A DNA stretch of 64,000 nucleotides, from NCBI GenBank assembly GCA_965644295.1, contig CBFFRP010000298.1, forward strand, positions 372,001 to 436,000, in the 5' to 3' direction. Of this stretch, positions 10,145 through 20,832 are shown piece after piece. Source of the DNA: Paraphysomonas bandaiensis. Taxonomy: Eukaryota > Chrysophyceae. A program made the position numbers and the translations under genes. A model generated the notes under the pieces. That model was not told where the DNA came from, ran no database searches, and saw nothing but the letters and a program-made list of their open reading frames with translations. The number at the start of each line of letters is the position of its first letter. Positions within the stretch are counted from its first letter, which is position 1.

Positions 10145-11456
10145 CTAATGAATTGTAGCAGTGTCAATCACAAATCTGTACTTGACATCGCCAGCAACAG
10201 CACGTTCATAGCTTTCGTCCACTTTGCTTCCATCAATCATTTCAATCTGGCATGTGATATTGTGGCGCCCTGATGTACAATACTTACACGATTGCATGGA
10301 AACGTGTCACCGAACACTATAACAAACAATACTGCAGAATCTATGCAAGCGTATACGAGTCACGAAACCAACACGCAGCAACTTACCACAGAAGTCAAGC
10401 ATATCTTGAGTCTCCTGAATTCCACCAATCAATGAGCCTGCAAACGTGCGTCGCTTGTGAATGAGGTTGCCAAGTCCAATGCTGAGCTTCTCAGGTGGCA
10501 CACCGACCACAATGAACTTCCCATCAACACTTAAGAGGTCCATATATAGAGCGGGGTCAAAAGAAGCGCTCACAGTACAAAGAATAAAGTCAAAAGTACC
10601 ATTCTGAGCCTAATAATAACGAAACAAACGAATTAAACATGCACCTCCAGGCACACCGTAGATGTGACACACCTTCATTTCGTCTTCGTTTTTCGAATCT
10701 AAAAAGGCATTCGCCTTTAGATTGTTCAGGGCATCCTCACGCTTTGATACACCACGAGAAATAACTGTCGTGTGGCAGCCGAATGCAACACCAAACTTCA
10801 CAGCCATGTGACCAAGTCCGCCTAATCCGACAACGCCGAACTTCATCTGCGGGCTGAGACCAAATTGAATCATTGGCGAATAAACAGTGATTCCGGCACA
10901 CATGAGAGGAGTGGCAGCGGCCAGGTCCAGATTGTTGGGAATGTGAAGTGCGAAATCTTTATCTACCACAATAAATTTGCTGTATCCACCGTAAGTATTG
11001 TTCCCGTTCTCAACCGAATGTCTGTGCTTATCATTGTAAGTCCAGACGCAACGATTCGAGCAATACTGCTCCGAGCCTTTCTTGCAACTCTTGCATGAAC
11101 GACAAGAATCAACCATACATCCAACACCAGCATGTTCTCCAACAGTAAACTCAGAAACATTGCTTCCTTTAGCAACCACCACACCACCGATCTCATGCCC
11201 AGGTACCTGTATATATATACGGTTACATCCATAGCATAACACATACTCATATTACCATAGGAAAAATACCCTTTCCCCATTCTTCACGAACTTGATGGAT
11301 GTCGGAATGACATATACCAGCATACTTAATATCGATCACTATGTCATTGTCGCGACAGGCCCGTCGAGTGAATGTATAGGACTGAAAGGGACCTCCAGGT
11401 GTGATAGCTGCAAGCCCTTGACACTCTTTAGGTTCAGAAAAGTTCATATCAGTCAT
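10145..11456 (-). CDS. Zinc alcohol dehydrogenase (CAD type), 4 exons
   Basis: Exons 11256-11456, 10673-11206, 10387-10609 and 10145-10269 join to 360 residues, the usual size of cinnamyl-alcohol-dehydrogenase-like NADP(H) enzymes. Catalytic zinc ligands are seen in 'GICHSD' (Cys) and 'PGHEIGG' (His, Glu). The structural zinc site has 'CRSCKSCKKGSEQYC'. The Rossmann nucleotide loop is 'VGLGGLGHMAVKFG', and the C-terminus has the family tail 'DVKYRFVID'. The likely reaction is NADPH-dependent interconversion of an aldehyde and its primary alcohol in the cytosol; the substrate cannot be told. The start Met at 11456 gives a normal N-terminus. All splice sites are GT-AG. The copia right LTR lies 185 bp beyond the stop codon. 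Confidence 0.9.
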
Positions 11457-12588
11457 TTGTTTAATTGAGAGGAGAGTAAGTGAGTTGTATGCAAGTTAAT
11501 GTGCATAGAATATGGATGCAATGACACACATACATACAACAAGAAGGATCTACGTACGTACTGTACGTATATATGGTATAGGAGTGGACGTGGACGTATA
11601 TATATGTATGTGTGCATGTATGTATGTGTATGTATGGATGGGAGTGTGGGAGCCGATCAGCGAATGTTCTATTCTTCTTCTTCTTCTTCTTCAATGTTGA
11701 GATGTTGTCATTGAAGGTCTACACGCGTGTGTTGGAATTCGACAGCCAAATACTGTGTATACACTGCAGTATACTGAACGTATAACCATATCGATATCTG
11801 GATCTAGATATCCCTATTTTTGAAAGTACCGACAAGGAAGAAATTGTGGATTTGGAATTTTTATATGTGGTTTTTATGTAATGTTTGCTTAATCTTAACT
11901 GCCAACATGTTCTTCATTGCACGCTATTGCATTGCTCTACATAGAACTGACTGGAGCGAAAGTCATTCGTAGGTTGTTTGCATTGTGGCCTTAGTGCAAT
12001 ATTGACGGCAACTCAATTGCCTAAAACTCAATTAATCATATGTAAGAAGTTATTTTCCTTCATGCTCATACTGCTAGTAGCTGCTCCAATTCAGAAGAGG
12101 CCATTCGTTCTATATGTCTATATTATATTCCCACAATTTTTTTACTATTAATCAGACTTGTCATTGCATTAAATTGATGGCTACGGCTGCATAATTTCTA
12201 AATAGAACAACCCACACTATTTGAAAATATACTCCTAGTGTTAGGTGAAGCACTAAGTTAATGATATTATGTACTGCAAACTATATACGTCTCTAAACAA
12301 TAAACAATAAAGTATGTCGTGTAATATATGTAGTTATATAACGCAGTGGTTACAGCAATCACATAAACAATATTACTCAAACAAGTTTCTAGTCTGACTA
12401 AATAGCAACCATCCATCCCAAGTTTCTAGACATTAAATTCCAAACATTATAAATTATTCGAAGCTGCATTGCCTGTCCGCTAGTAATGACTGTGTGTTCA
12501 AAGCACTTCATTCACACAATAGCACATTATGCTATAATGTACGTGTCAAGTCAACGGTCTGTATTTCACGACAGATTCACAGCAGAAC
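11457..12588. other. Intergenic stretch with simple repeats
   Basis: No gene seen. The first 250 bp upstream of the dehydrogenase start hold microsatellite-like runs (TGTATG/TACG words and a TTC run near 11671-11692). Around 11788-11815 there is an ATATCGATATCTGGATCTAG-type palindromic cluster that recurs in altered form near 46890. The rest is plain AT-rich DNA. Confidence 0.5.
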
Positions 12589-13491
12589 TCATGAGTTGAC
12601 TGACATAATTTCTACTTCAACTGAAAACTGCAAATGAGTTGTATATTCTCCTCTACTGTCTATGCAGAAAAAGTGTGGTATATCGCTTGTTTGAATGAAT
12701 TCGGTAAAGCCAATGAACGGTACCATGTCCTTCTGGACGTGCAGTGATTCCTATCAAAGTATATTTTACAATAACTTGTAATATGAATATTACTCATAAA
12801 TACTACCGGACATTCCCTTTTGTAGGGCTTGCGAAAGGAGTGATGCAGTAAAAAATTGCACTTAATCTTGAATTCATCATCAATAGTGCACTCCGGTTGA
12901 GCTAATACGAGCAATATTCCGAAAAACTTGTCATTACGACTCGTTCCGAAGTTAATTCTCCAGGGAATATTACGTACGCATATAATGTAGCTTCCGTAAA
13001 AACATTCGTTTATATCAAAATTGAGGAGCTGTGGCCCGTAATACGTTGTTAATAGTAGCACATACAGAAAGAGTGGAACAACACCTTCCAATGAATTTCT
13101 TTGATGTGACCCATGTGACCACGTGTAAACAAGCCACTATTCGCCATAATCATCCTTAGTTCGGCAATCTCTGCCAAAGCATCGTCCCTTTCCTGGCAAA
13201 TAATATCAAAGCTACTACGCAACCGCTTTATTGCCTTGGACAGCTTTTTGTTTTTGTGTTTTGATTCTTTGTACTGAAATACAGCACCATTACTTCATGA
13301 ACGTGTAGAAAGTATAAACATGTTTATCACCAGTCTAGCCAATGATAACTCGCATGATGTGAGGCTAGCACTATCATCTGCATCCTATAGTAGCAGCAGT
13401 TAGATACACATATACATCTGATAGAGTCCAGCACATCCTCTTGCGCAGATTCTGGTCTCAAGAGAAGCTCATACACATCTTTTTCCTCCAT
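12589..13491 (-). CDS. Small coiled-coil protein with MATH-like domain, 4 exons
   Basis: A hand-built model: exons 13408-13491, 13085-13273, 12807-13028 and 12589-12750, all phase 0, give 218 residues. The N-terminal third is charged and heptad-like (KESKHKNKKLSKAIKRL, ERDDALAEIAELR), consistent with a coiled coil. The C-terminal part contains 'IPWRINFGTSRNDKFFGILL', a Cys/His-bearing middle, 'VPFIGFTEFI' and a last strand 'LQFSVEVEIM'. This succession of beta strands, ending in a GF..FI plus VEI pattern, resembles TRAF/MATH domains that bind short peptides, but similarity is weak. No RING or BTB is visible. The first donor (TGT|GTATCT) is the least certain junction. Confidence 0.5.
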
Positions 13492-13939
13492 GGATAATAT
13501 CAGATAGATAAGAGATGTGAAGTGATAGGATAGGATGCATCTTATGCTACAATGACCCAACCAGACTTACACATATGTGAATATACAGTGGCATGATCCT
13601 ATCAACAGGCAGGTCACTGTGACCAGCACTGCACAACACAAATAAAATACCAGATTTTTGTCCAATATATAAATACGTGCCAAATTTTTACGAAATAATA
13701 GAATACAACTCCATTTTACGTATAGATATTACCGGTTTTGATAGCAATATTGTGATGTTTGTGGAATTATTGAAATAACAATATTCAACAATATTGGACT
13801 TTTTGTACATAAAAATTCGAATTTTGAAATCCCGTCCAGAGTGCTCATTTCTATACATACACTGCCTGTCATGTATGTGTATATATGAGATCAGTTAATG
13901 TATATCCATATCACTGTGCCACACTCAGTGTCAGTGACA
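13492..13939. other. Short divergent intergenic region
   Basis: This 448-bp stretch holds the upstream regions of the MATH-like gene (minus) and the WD40/PIP gene (plus). It is AT-rich and no defined element was recognised. Confidence 0.35.
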
Positions 13940-15712
13940 ATGAAACAGGCATCTATTCAGATGTTTTTTAAGCCTCCAGTGAAACAATATAACCCCCCTG
14001 AGAGGGTACGTGGTATCTCATATGATACAAATGCCTCCTGTCTCAAGACAGAGACACACACACATACAGACACAGAGACACACACACATACCGACACAGA
14101 TAAGCATGCAGACACTCATACAGAGCTATATCCTGACACTCATACAGAGAAAGAGAACATCCCAGAGTCCCCTCCACACACTGACACTCCAATTAATGAC
14201 ACGAAACTAATAGAGAGCGATGATTTTAATGATTATGAGCGTGTGCGTCTAGAGAATATTCGTCGCAATCAAGAGTTTCTGCTTCAATTGGGTCTCTGTG
14301 ATATTAAGAATAATATGACTGTTAAACCTGATGTGAAGCCTCAAAAGGTCTCTAAGCGACAACGACCTCCTCCTGCATCTCGTATACCTCTTCCTCGTCG
14401 AGTGCAACCCAAACGTGGTGTTAGAAGTGATGTTCAGGATGGTGAACGACAACAGGAACATAACACAGGTATGGAGGTCGAGGAAGAGGGCGATATATCC
14501 GAACCTGAACCCGTCGAGTTTGACGACTCCTCTGTGTTACATTATATTCTCTCTACGCAAGCTGCTGACCCTGATGGTTGCACGTTGTCAGCGGGGAAAT
14601 CTACGTATTCTTCGACATCTGCTCTTTCTTTATCTCCTGTTGGGCCACCTATGTGGTGTGATTTACTTCCGGCGGTTTATAGTATGCACTGCCATCCACA
14701 TGTTCCATCTCTTCTTGCTGCTGCAGGAAAGGCTGGCCAGGTGGCACTTTATAGTCTGTCTCCTAATTCCACTGAAAGTGAGATGGCAGAAGCTCATAGA
14801 ACCCCGTTGATGGCATTCCGTGCCCACACTGGATGGATATCCTCTGCCCGATTCCTTTGCACACCCCTCCCCTCTCTTGGGTCTAGCAACTCTGTGCTCC
14901 TCGTCACAGCCTCGAATGATGGTCTCGTAAAACTCTGGGACGTCACTCAATTTAGCTCCGGTAACAGTGGAGGGAAACCTAGAGAATTAACGACTTCCTC
15001 CTGTGGCCACAGCAAGGGTGTATTTTCGTTAGACGAGCTTTCAGGATGGTTGGTCACTGGATCTAAGGACCGTCTGACATGTGTTTCCCGTGTGAATCCA
15101 GATGGTTCTATAAATGGAACTACGGAGTATGATCATCATGCAGGTGTCGTAAAGAGCGTGAGCTGGAAACGAGCCTCTTCACATAGTGACACGACCGCTA
15201 ATATATTTGCGTCGGGCAGTCAAGACTGCTCTGTATGTGTGACAGACACACGAACCACGGCGAATAGTGTTATCGATATGCAGTCAGTACACTCCGGTGG
15301 TGTTCACACTGTGTCGTGGTGCCCGTATATTGATGGGGAAAACCTCTTAATCACAGCTGGACACGACTCAAACATTAAATTGTTTGATATCCGGAAATGC
15401 TCTACCTCAGCTGACAATGTTGCGCTACATAGTTTTAGAGAGCACATGTCAACGTCCTCCAGGAAAAGCTCTATAGTTACTCCTTGCTTCCTTAATAGTG
15501 AAGTAATTCTCACACCTAGTGAGAATGCGTGTACACTTTCAATGCACTGCGCTGTCAGTGGTAGGACGATAAGTAGAGGCACAGTTAGTGAGCCACCTGT
15601 AGCTGTGACCTGCTCTCCTTTTCTAAGCAATGGATTACCAGACTACGTCCTCGTGTCATCTAAGCGGAAAGGATTAGTTACGTCATTTTCAGTTAGCTGT
15701 GCTGAAACTTAG
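13940..15712 (+). CDS. WD40-repeat protein with N-terminal PIP box (WDR76/CMR1-like)
   Basis: Single exon, 590 residues from the Met at 13940; an in-frame Met at 13898 is possible but would bury the motif. Residues 3-10 read QASIQMFF, a textbook PCNA-interacting-protein box (QxxI/LxxFF) followed by KPP. A low-complexity Thr/His/Asp stretch comes next (repeats of ETHTHTDT, residues ~45-80). Then 'YERVRLENIRRNQEFLLQLGL' minus its last residue resembles the helical motif that precedes the propeller in WDR76/CMR1 proteins. The C-terminal half has WD40 blades: 'ASNDGLVKLWD', 'GSKDRLTCV', 'GSQDCSVCVTD', 'AGHDSNIKLFD'. Family knowledge points to a chromatin or DNA-damage role; binding to PCNA is inferred from the motif only. 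Confidence 0.75.
   Translation: MKQASIQMFFKPPVKQYNPPERVRGISYDTNASCLKTETHTHTDTETHTHTDTDKHADTHTELYPDTHTEKENIPESPPHTDTPINDTKLIESDDFNDYERVRLENIRRNQEFLLQLGLCDIKNNMTVKPDVKPQKVSKRQRPPPASRIPLPRRVQPKRGVRSDVQDGERQQEHNTGMEVEEEGDISEPEPVEFDDSSVLHYILSTQAADPDGCTLSAGKSTYSSTSALSLSPVGPPMWCDLLPAVYSMHCHPHVPSLLAAAGKAGQVALYSLSPNSTESEMAEAHRTPLMAFRAHTGWISSARFLCTPLPSLGSSNSVLLVTASNDGLVKLWDVTQFSSGNSGGKPRELTTSSCGHSKGVFSLDELSGWLVTGSKDRLTCVSRVNPDGSINGTTEYDHHAGVVKSVSWKRASSHSDTTANIFASGSQDCSVCVTDTRTTANSVIDMQSVHSGGVHTVSWCPYIDGENLLITAGHDSNIKLFDIRKCSTSADNVALHSFREHMSTSSRKSSIVTPCFLNSEVILTPSENACTLSMHCAVSGRTISRGTVSEPPVAVTCSPFLSNGLPDYVLVSSKRKGLVTSFSVSCAET
14052..14146 (+). repeat. ACACAGA/CACACA coding microsatellite
   Basis: Degenerate repeats of 'gacacagagacacacacacata' type inside the WD40/PIP gene encode Thr-His-Asp/Glu runs between the PIP box and the helical motif. 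The frame is kept, so the region behaves as a flexible linker. Confidence 0.6.
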
Positions 15713-16313
15713 CCATACTATATAGTTAAAATATTAATCATACTTAATACTTAGATATTCATGATTCCATCACTGGGCTCTTGCTCTTACTAATACCTTT
15801 GGAAACTACGAGAACTTATGGAAGCATGTCACGTAAAAACTATTCGATTAGGGTGACTTAGATATCGTGAAGAAAAGTCAATGTTGTGAACAATAAGCAA
15901 CAACGTTGTGACATTGTTAAGGCTACTTTTCATCACATTTATAATAACCTTTCATTCTAAAATATCCTTTACGTCCCTAAGGAAAGATTATTTAGAAATT
16001 TCCTGACATATAGTACATAAGAAGCCGCCTACACAAAAGGTTCTATACGTTTGTATCTGCACACTCATTGTCGGGTATTTGATCAGAAGTACCCACATGA
16101 TGGGTGCCGTCATCACAATCGGTATCTCTACGAGGTCTATCCTTGTCCTGCAATTCTTTTTAAGAAGTGATGTCAAGGTGCTAATGCGATACTATACCTG
16201 CTTTAAATTAAATCTTTTAGTACGTCGATCTTTCCTCTTTATTGCAGACTTTGATGCTTGCCTTAGAGTTAAAAGATTACTACTGGAACTCACGAAAACG
16301 CAGACACAACAGC
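15713..16313. other. Convergent intergenic stretch
   Basis: About 600 bp between the 3' ends of the WD40/PIP gene and TRM11. AT-rich; no gene or defined repeat seen. Confidence 0.4.
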
Positions 16314-18352
16314 TTACTTGACAACTTGTTCATTCGTGTATCCGTCAGGAGCTAGAGCCAATTGTAACTTGCCAATTAACAGTCCGAAACCGGAATCCTA
16401 CATACCAAGTCAAAAAGATATGAAATGCGTAAGTTCCACACACCTCTCCCTTCATTACTTTCTCCGAATAGGCAGCAAACTCTCCCCGGTATTCATCAGT
16501 TAGCTCCCTGATCATTGTTGGAATAGGCGGAAAACCTGTTATATGAACTGACCTAACTTTTTTCATAACAACTAAATGCCTGCTATGTCTTGTGGAGAGC
16601 CCCTGCATAGAAAGCTGTAGTTTATTAGATATTAATACTATTAAAATTAGGATCATAAAGAAACACTTACTCCCGTGATCTCAAGACAAGGGTGCATAGG
16701 AAGATCATTAATAGTAAAGTCGTATGGTGTGGGAATCAAATACACCAGTAGACCATTCCTGTATTATAAGCGGCATATAGTGAGTAGTACACATTGAAAA
16801 CTAGAACTCGCACATTTTTAACGACGCCGCTGCTACATGTAGAAGATCCAACATCACTTCCTCTACAGCATAGGCTTGAGTGCACGGGATAAGATCTTCT
16901 CTCCGGTCGTCTGGGATCTCCAGATGAGGTCCCCTGCGTCCTGCAAAACGAAATCAAATCGCTACATTAGCAGAATCTAACATAAATACTCTTACCTGAT
17001 TTTTTAGCTCCAGCGCGGATACCATAAGGTGGGTCGGTAACAATGGCATCAAATCTACAACTGGCGACAGAAAGTTCACAATGGCGATCAAAAAGGTGAT
17101 TATCCATGCGAATGATCTCAGGACGAGGAAGCGAGTATCTCCTGCAGAACACACGTAGGTTAGACGCCAATACGCAAGTATATATGTATGCAACACACCG
17201 AAAGTTTTCCCATATACTCCTCTCAACAGAATCAGGAGTTTTCTTTCTCTTCTTTGGCACTCCTTTACCAGCAAATTTCGACGGTTGAGATCCATCTACC
17301 TCTTTGTTGGACTGTTGCTGCTCAGACCCACCGGTGCGTACACCCGCATGCATCCCCCCACGCAATACACGAATATCAATATCACACCCAGTGCAAAACC
17401 CTCCGAAATGAGTTGCTCCCACCTACCCGATTGAGATCAGTGACACGGTCCGCTCAACATATCAAATCAAGTACATACCAAAATGGATGCGGTCCCAACA
17501 AAGGGGTCTAAAACCACGCTTCCGGGTTTAATTTTTGCAATATTTCCCATTATTAGAGTAAGAGCGTGATCCAAAGAGGTAGGACCTAGATAGAAACGCT
17601 TCTTCAAATCGTACTTTTTTAACTCCTGCAAACTACAACGTGAGCGTACGATGTATGTGTGACTCGTATATAATACATAGTCATACCTCTCTCATACCAC
17701 CAATAGCAATGAGTCGACCGATATAAGACCACTGTAAATCCATCTTCTCAGGTGAATCTCCGCCACTTTTTCCCTCTGCTCTGCAATAGGACAAGAGTAG
17801 ATACACAGGAACGTCAGGGTGTTTTAGTTTTACGGGCCCAGGCAAAGAGAGAAAAGATAGCTCAGAAACATAACTTTGTTTTTCCTCATGAGATAAAGTA
17901 CGCCTAATATGATGAGCACAATGTAAAACTAACACAATTTATACATCATTTCAAACCTGAAAGCATCGAAATATAGTCCCCAAGAATCACTAGTGGTAAA
18001 GTTTTCAAAAAATCCTGATGAACATTTCCCTTTCATCGTATTTATACAAGTATCCAAATCAGATGAATCTAAAAAACGATTAGAAACTTCAGTTGATTGA
18101 TTATATATATGTGAACTACACACCACTCCAGAGCTCATATATGTGTTTGATTAACACCGATCGTCTACACACTGCAACTGCTGTGGAGACATCCGGAAGT
18201 TCTATTCTTAAAAAAGGACTATCTGCCCCTTCAGAGTTCCTTGTATAGGCTGTGGAAGGGTCGACTCCCGCCATTTCTAATAAAGAATCTAACTCTTCAT
18301 ATCTGAAATCCTTCCAGTCAGTATCTAAGAAAAAATGAATCAAACAATGCAT
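16314..18352 (-). CDS. TRM11: tRNA (guanine10-N2)-methyltransferase TRM11-like, 10 exons
   Basis: Exons 18124-18352, 17957-18086, 17687-17903, 17479-17625, 17199-17422, 16996-17141, 16814-16940, 16671-16758, 16444-16614 and 16314-16397 join to 520 residues, near the family length. TRM11 with TRM112 makes N2-methylguanosine at position 10 of many tRNAs in the cytosol, with S-adenosylmethionine as donor. N-terminal half: 'YEELDSLLEMAG' and 'WGLYFDAFRRTLSHEEKQ' match the TRM11 N-terminal/THUMP-like region. Catalytic half: 'ELKKYDLKKRFYLGPTSLD', SAM motif 'VLDPFVGTASIL', acidic loop 'GCDIDIRV' and the base-flipping motif TDPPYGIRAG. A basic Lys/Arg insert (KKRKK) lies between the acidic loop and DPPYG. 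The second intron end (CTGAAG) and the last intron are the least certain; without the latter the frame runs to 16345. Confidence 0.85.
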
Positions 18353-18364
18353 TGTCAATCTCAA

Positions 18365-18908
18365 TGCAACACAACACTGTCTACAATGAATGGAATCTTA
18401 AGATAGATGATAACGTATAGTGTATGTATGTGTGTCTTATGGTACTAGGTTTGGTTCAGTTGGATGTCCAGTAATTCACTTACACTCAATGTATATGATC
18501 ATCTCGCTCATTCCTCATCCACAAGGAAGCAATTTCATTGGTTGTGAAGGTGTGACTTCAGACTTTGTATATAGAGGAAGTGAGAAAAGTATAGGGCAAT
18601 ACAAATGGAGTAAACGGCATGTTTTACAATGCCTGGTATACTCATGGTATACAGTGTATACCAGCATCTCTGTCCATATATTTTCGAGTTGGCGTATGTA
18701 TGGGAGTATGCAGTTCACAACCATCAAAACAAAAACTGAAAGTAATTGCAGTCTTCAAGATACGCATACACCTCTTCGCTACATCACGAGCACATCAATA
18801 GCAAACTTATATAGACCATTTGCTGTGCTGTGCATAGAAGGAGCAACGATAATAATAATACTCACACGGTCTTTATCACCAGAGAATTAACTGGTTTGAG
18901 ACTTTATA
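18365..18908. other. Divergent intergenic stretch upstream of TRM11 and COX subunit
   Basis: About 540 bp between two divergent genes, so both promoters lie here. A 156-codon open frame (18420-18890) crosses it, but its composition is poor in charged residues and looks like chance. Confidence 0.4.
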
Positions 18909-19439
18909 ATGCAGCGGGTAGCCAATTTCAGAACACTAAAATCTGTCCGTCAGACAGCATCACGGATGGGTGTGAGATCCTTTTCTGTCGATGAAAAGAA
19001 CTTGAAAATTAATAAGGTCATCGACCAAATTTCTGGTATCCGCTGGCAGGAGCTTCAGTCGAAATCCATGGGAAAGGTATTATTATTACGATCTTTATGG
19101 AAGCAAATTATAACGCTGTGGATAGACTCCTTTCAATGACAAACCTATAATCCCTGATGGTGATGCAGGAACATTCGAAAAGCCCATTGTGGTTCGTTGC
19201 CATTTGTAAAATTAAATCGCAATTGGTAATTGACATATCTGTAGGTTTTCTCACATCATGAATCTAGAATTGTTGGTTTTGAAGACCCCAGCTGCCATCA
19301 GGTGCGGTGGTTCGAACTCCAAGCTGGCCACCACCATTACATCCCCGACATCGGACTGTATTTCGTTCTCGAGCAGGTTCCTGAAACTCTTCCCTTTAAC
19401 CAGTTGGCTGAAGATATCAAAAACAATGTTCTTCATTAA
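18909..19439 (+). CDS. Cytochrome c oxidase subunit Vb (yeast Cox4)-like, zinc cysteines missing
   Basis: The C-terminal exon (19245-19439) and the short exon before it give 'TFEKPIV' + 'VFSHHESRIVGFEDPSCHQV' followed by RWFELQAG, HHHYIPD and IGLYFVLEQV. This aligns along its length with COX Vb: PxxVxSxxxxRIVGC..., W.(W/E)L..G, RCPxCGxxFKL. In this copy the family's zinc-binding cysteines are replaced (VGF for VGC, HHYIPDIG for RCPxCG). The N-terminus MQRVANFRTLKSVRQTASRM is rich in Arg and Ser without acids, a good mitochondrial presequence. Exon 1 begins at 18909. Its junction is unresolved: donor 19036 with acceptor 19170 keeps the frame (114 residues), but skips a 'RWQELQSKSMGK' stretch that looks conserved and ends in its own GT donor (19077). 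The role would be a nuclear-encoded subunit of complex IV in the inner membrane. Confidence 0.7.
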
Positions 19440-19689
19440 TATGAAGTATTGTAATTCTACTTCGTTGAACTGCTGGTGTAATATACCATAGTGTAAAGCT
19501 CATTCAATCGAAGTGTTGTACTGATGTAATGTGCTATGGTGGGAAAGTCTTAGTGAGTCGAAATAAGTAAATATCATTCCAATGTTTCTTCTGTGTTTTC
19601 TGTGCGTAAACTTTTCTGAAAGAGAGTAAATTTGGGGGTTGGTTATGCAGGAGGAGGTTCAAATATGTTGCAAGACAAGGTGCAATACC

Positions 19690-20050
19690 TCCAGCAATCA
19701 AGCAGGGCTAGGGAAGTATATAGTGCAATTGTATTGTAAGATGGTTTTAAAACTCCATCAATACTATTGATGAGGTGCTATCTAACATTAGTACTGCACT
19801 GTACAATATATTGCAATAATATTGCTGGGTCGGTTTAAAATAGCCATCAAAATTTTTGATGAGACGCAATCTAACAATACTACTGCACTGTACAGTGTAA
19901 AATATGTTACAAGCTACAAAAGTATTGTTGGGTCAGCTTACTAAGTCCATCAATATTATTGAAAAGACGCTATCTAGCAGTAGTGCTACAATCCTACAAT
20001 CTACAATGATGTATTGTTCCCTATTCCCTAGCCCTGCCATTGTTGGATAT
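19690..20050. mobile_element. MITE-like element with inverted ends and internal repeats
   Basis: A perfect 14-bp inverted repeat GCAGGGCTAGGGAA is found at 19702-19715 and, inverted, at 20024-20037. Outside it the match goes on imperfectly (CTCCAGCAATCAA against ATCCAACAATG). Inside are three degenerate tandem units of about 90-100 bp starting at 19755, 19844 and 19947. Each begins with a small palindrome such as CATCAATACTATTGATG and is followed by GCTATCTAACA...TACTGCACTGTAC. There is no coding capacity, and no clear target duplication was found. This fits a non-autonomous DNA transposon or a structured satellite. Confidence 0.5.
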
Positions 20051-20592
20051 TGACTATTGGTCATATTAACAAGTTTGATCGTTTAAAAAAGTTTGTAATT
20101 ATTAAACTGGATAGACTCTTTATTATAATTTCATACACAATTGTGCGTGTTGTCATGTAAGACATGTCAACAACATGATAATTTATTTCAACCACTATTC
20201 AACTTTCGTATCTTGAATTGTCATGATACACTACTTCAGTTTCACAGTTATAGGTATATAGTATCTTTGACTACGTATTACTGTTTTTCACATTGTATTT
20301 AACGTATTCTACTATACTATCTTAGAGAACCATACGTATCCCACATTCGAATTGCTCATTGTTGACTAGATCACAGAGAGAATTTGTCATAAGACTAGAT
20401 AGATTAATTAATATCGTTTACACGAAGTTGTGATAAACAACACCAACTCATTTGTTCCACGCATAATATCCTTTATATGAGAACCTCTAAACGGTATACT
20501 CCTTTTGGTTTACCAACACAACTAGGTATACTGCGTTACTATGATAATGGCATGCGTTAAAAAGTGAGTGTAAAATATCTAACAGTAAGTAA

Positions 20593-20832
20593 ATGAACAA
20601 CTTTGAAGATATTCAAAAATACCATGTATATAGAACAAAACAAGGAACTGTTAGTTTTTATTCATCTACTATTGTTCCAGGCATAGATGATCCTGACGAA
20701 GTTACATATTTACCTAAAAATAATAGCTTACAACCGCTTGCCGAATATAGGTCATTCACTATTAATCCTAATACAAAAACATTCGAAGAAATTCCATACA
20801 TCTCTCAGAAAACTAAAACATTCGTTCGTTAA
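20593..20832 (+). CDS. Small hypothetical ORF, 79 aa
   Basis: An ATG-started frame of 79 codons with a soluble, charged composition (MNNFEDIQKYHVYR..., PNTKTFEEIPYISQ). No domain recognised. It is alone in a gene-poor region and could be chance or the exon of an unseen gene; the composition is more protein-like than other short frames nearby. Confidence 0.2.
   Translation: MNNFEDIQKYHVYRTKQGTVSFYSSTIVPGIDDPDEVTYLPKNNSLQPLAEYRSFTINPNTKTFEEIPYISQKTKTFVR

Noticed and set aside
10073-10464. Plus-strand open frames
   Set aside because: They are antisense shadows of the last exons of the alcohol dehydrogenase.
18420-18890. 156-codon plus-strand frame upstream of the COX subunit gene
   Set aside because: Composition is random-like (many Tyr/Ile/Ser, few acids), no domain, and it lies in a divergent promoter region.
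19300-19330. GGTTCGAACTCC, like a tRNA T-loop/B box
   Set aside because: It lies in the conserved coding part of the COX Vb-like gene and no cloverleaf can be drawn around it.
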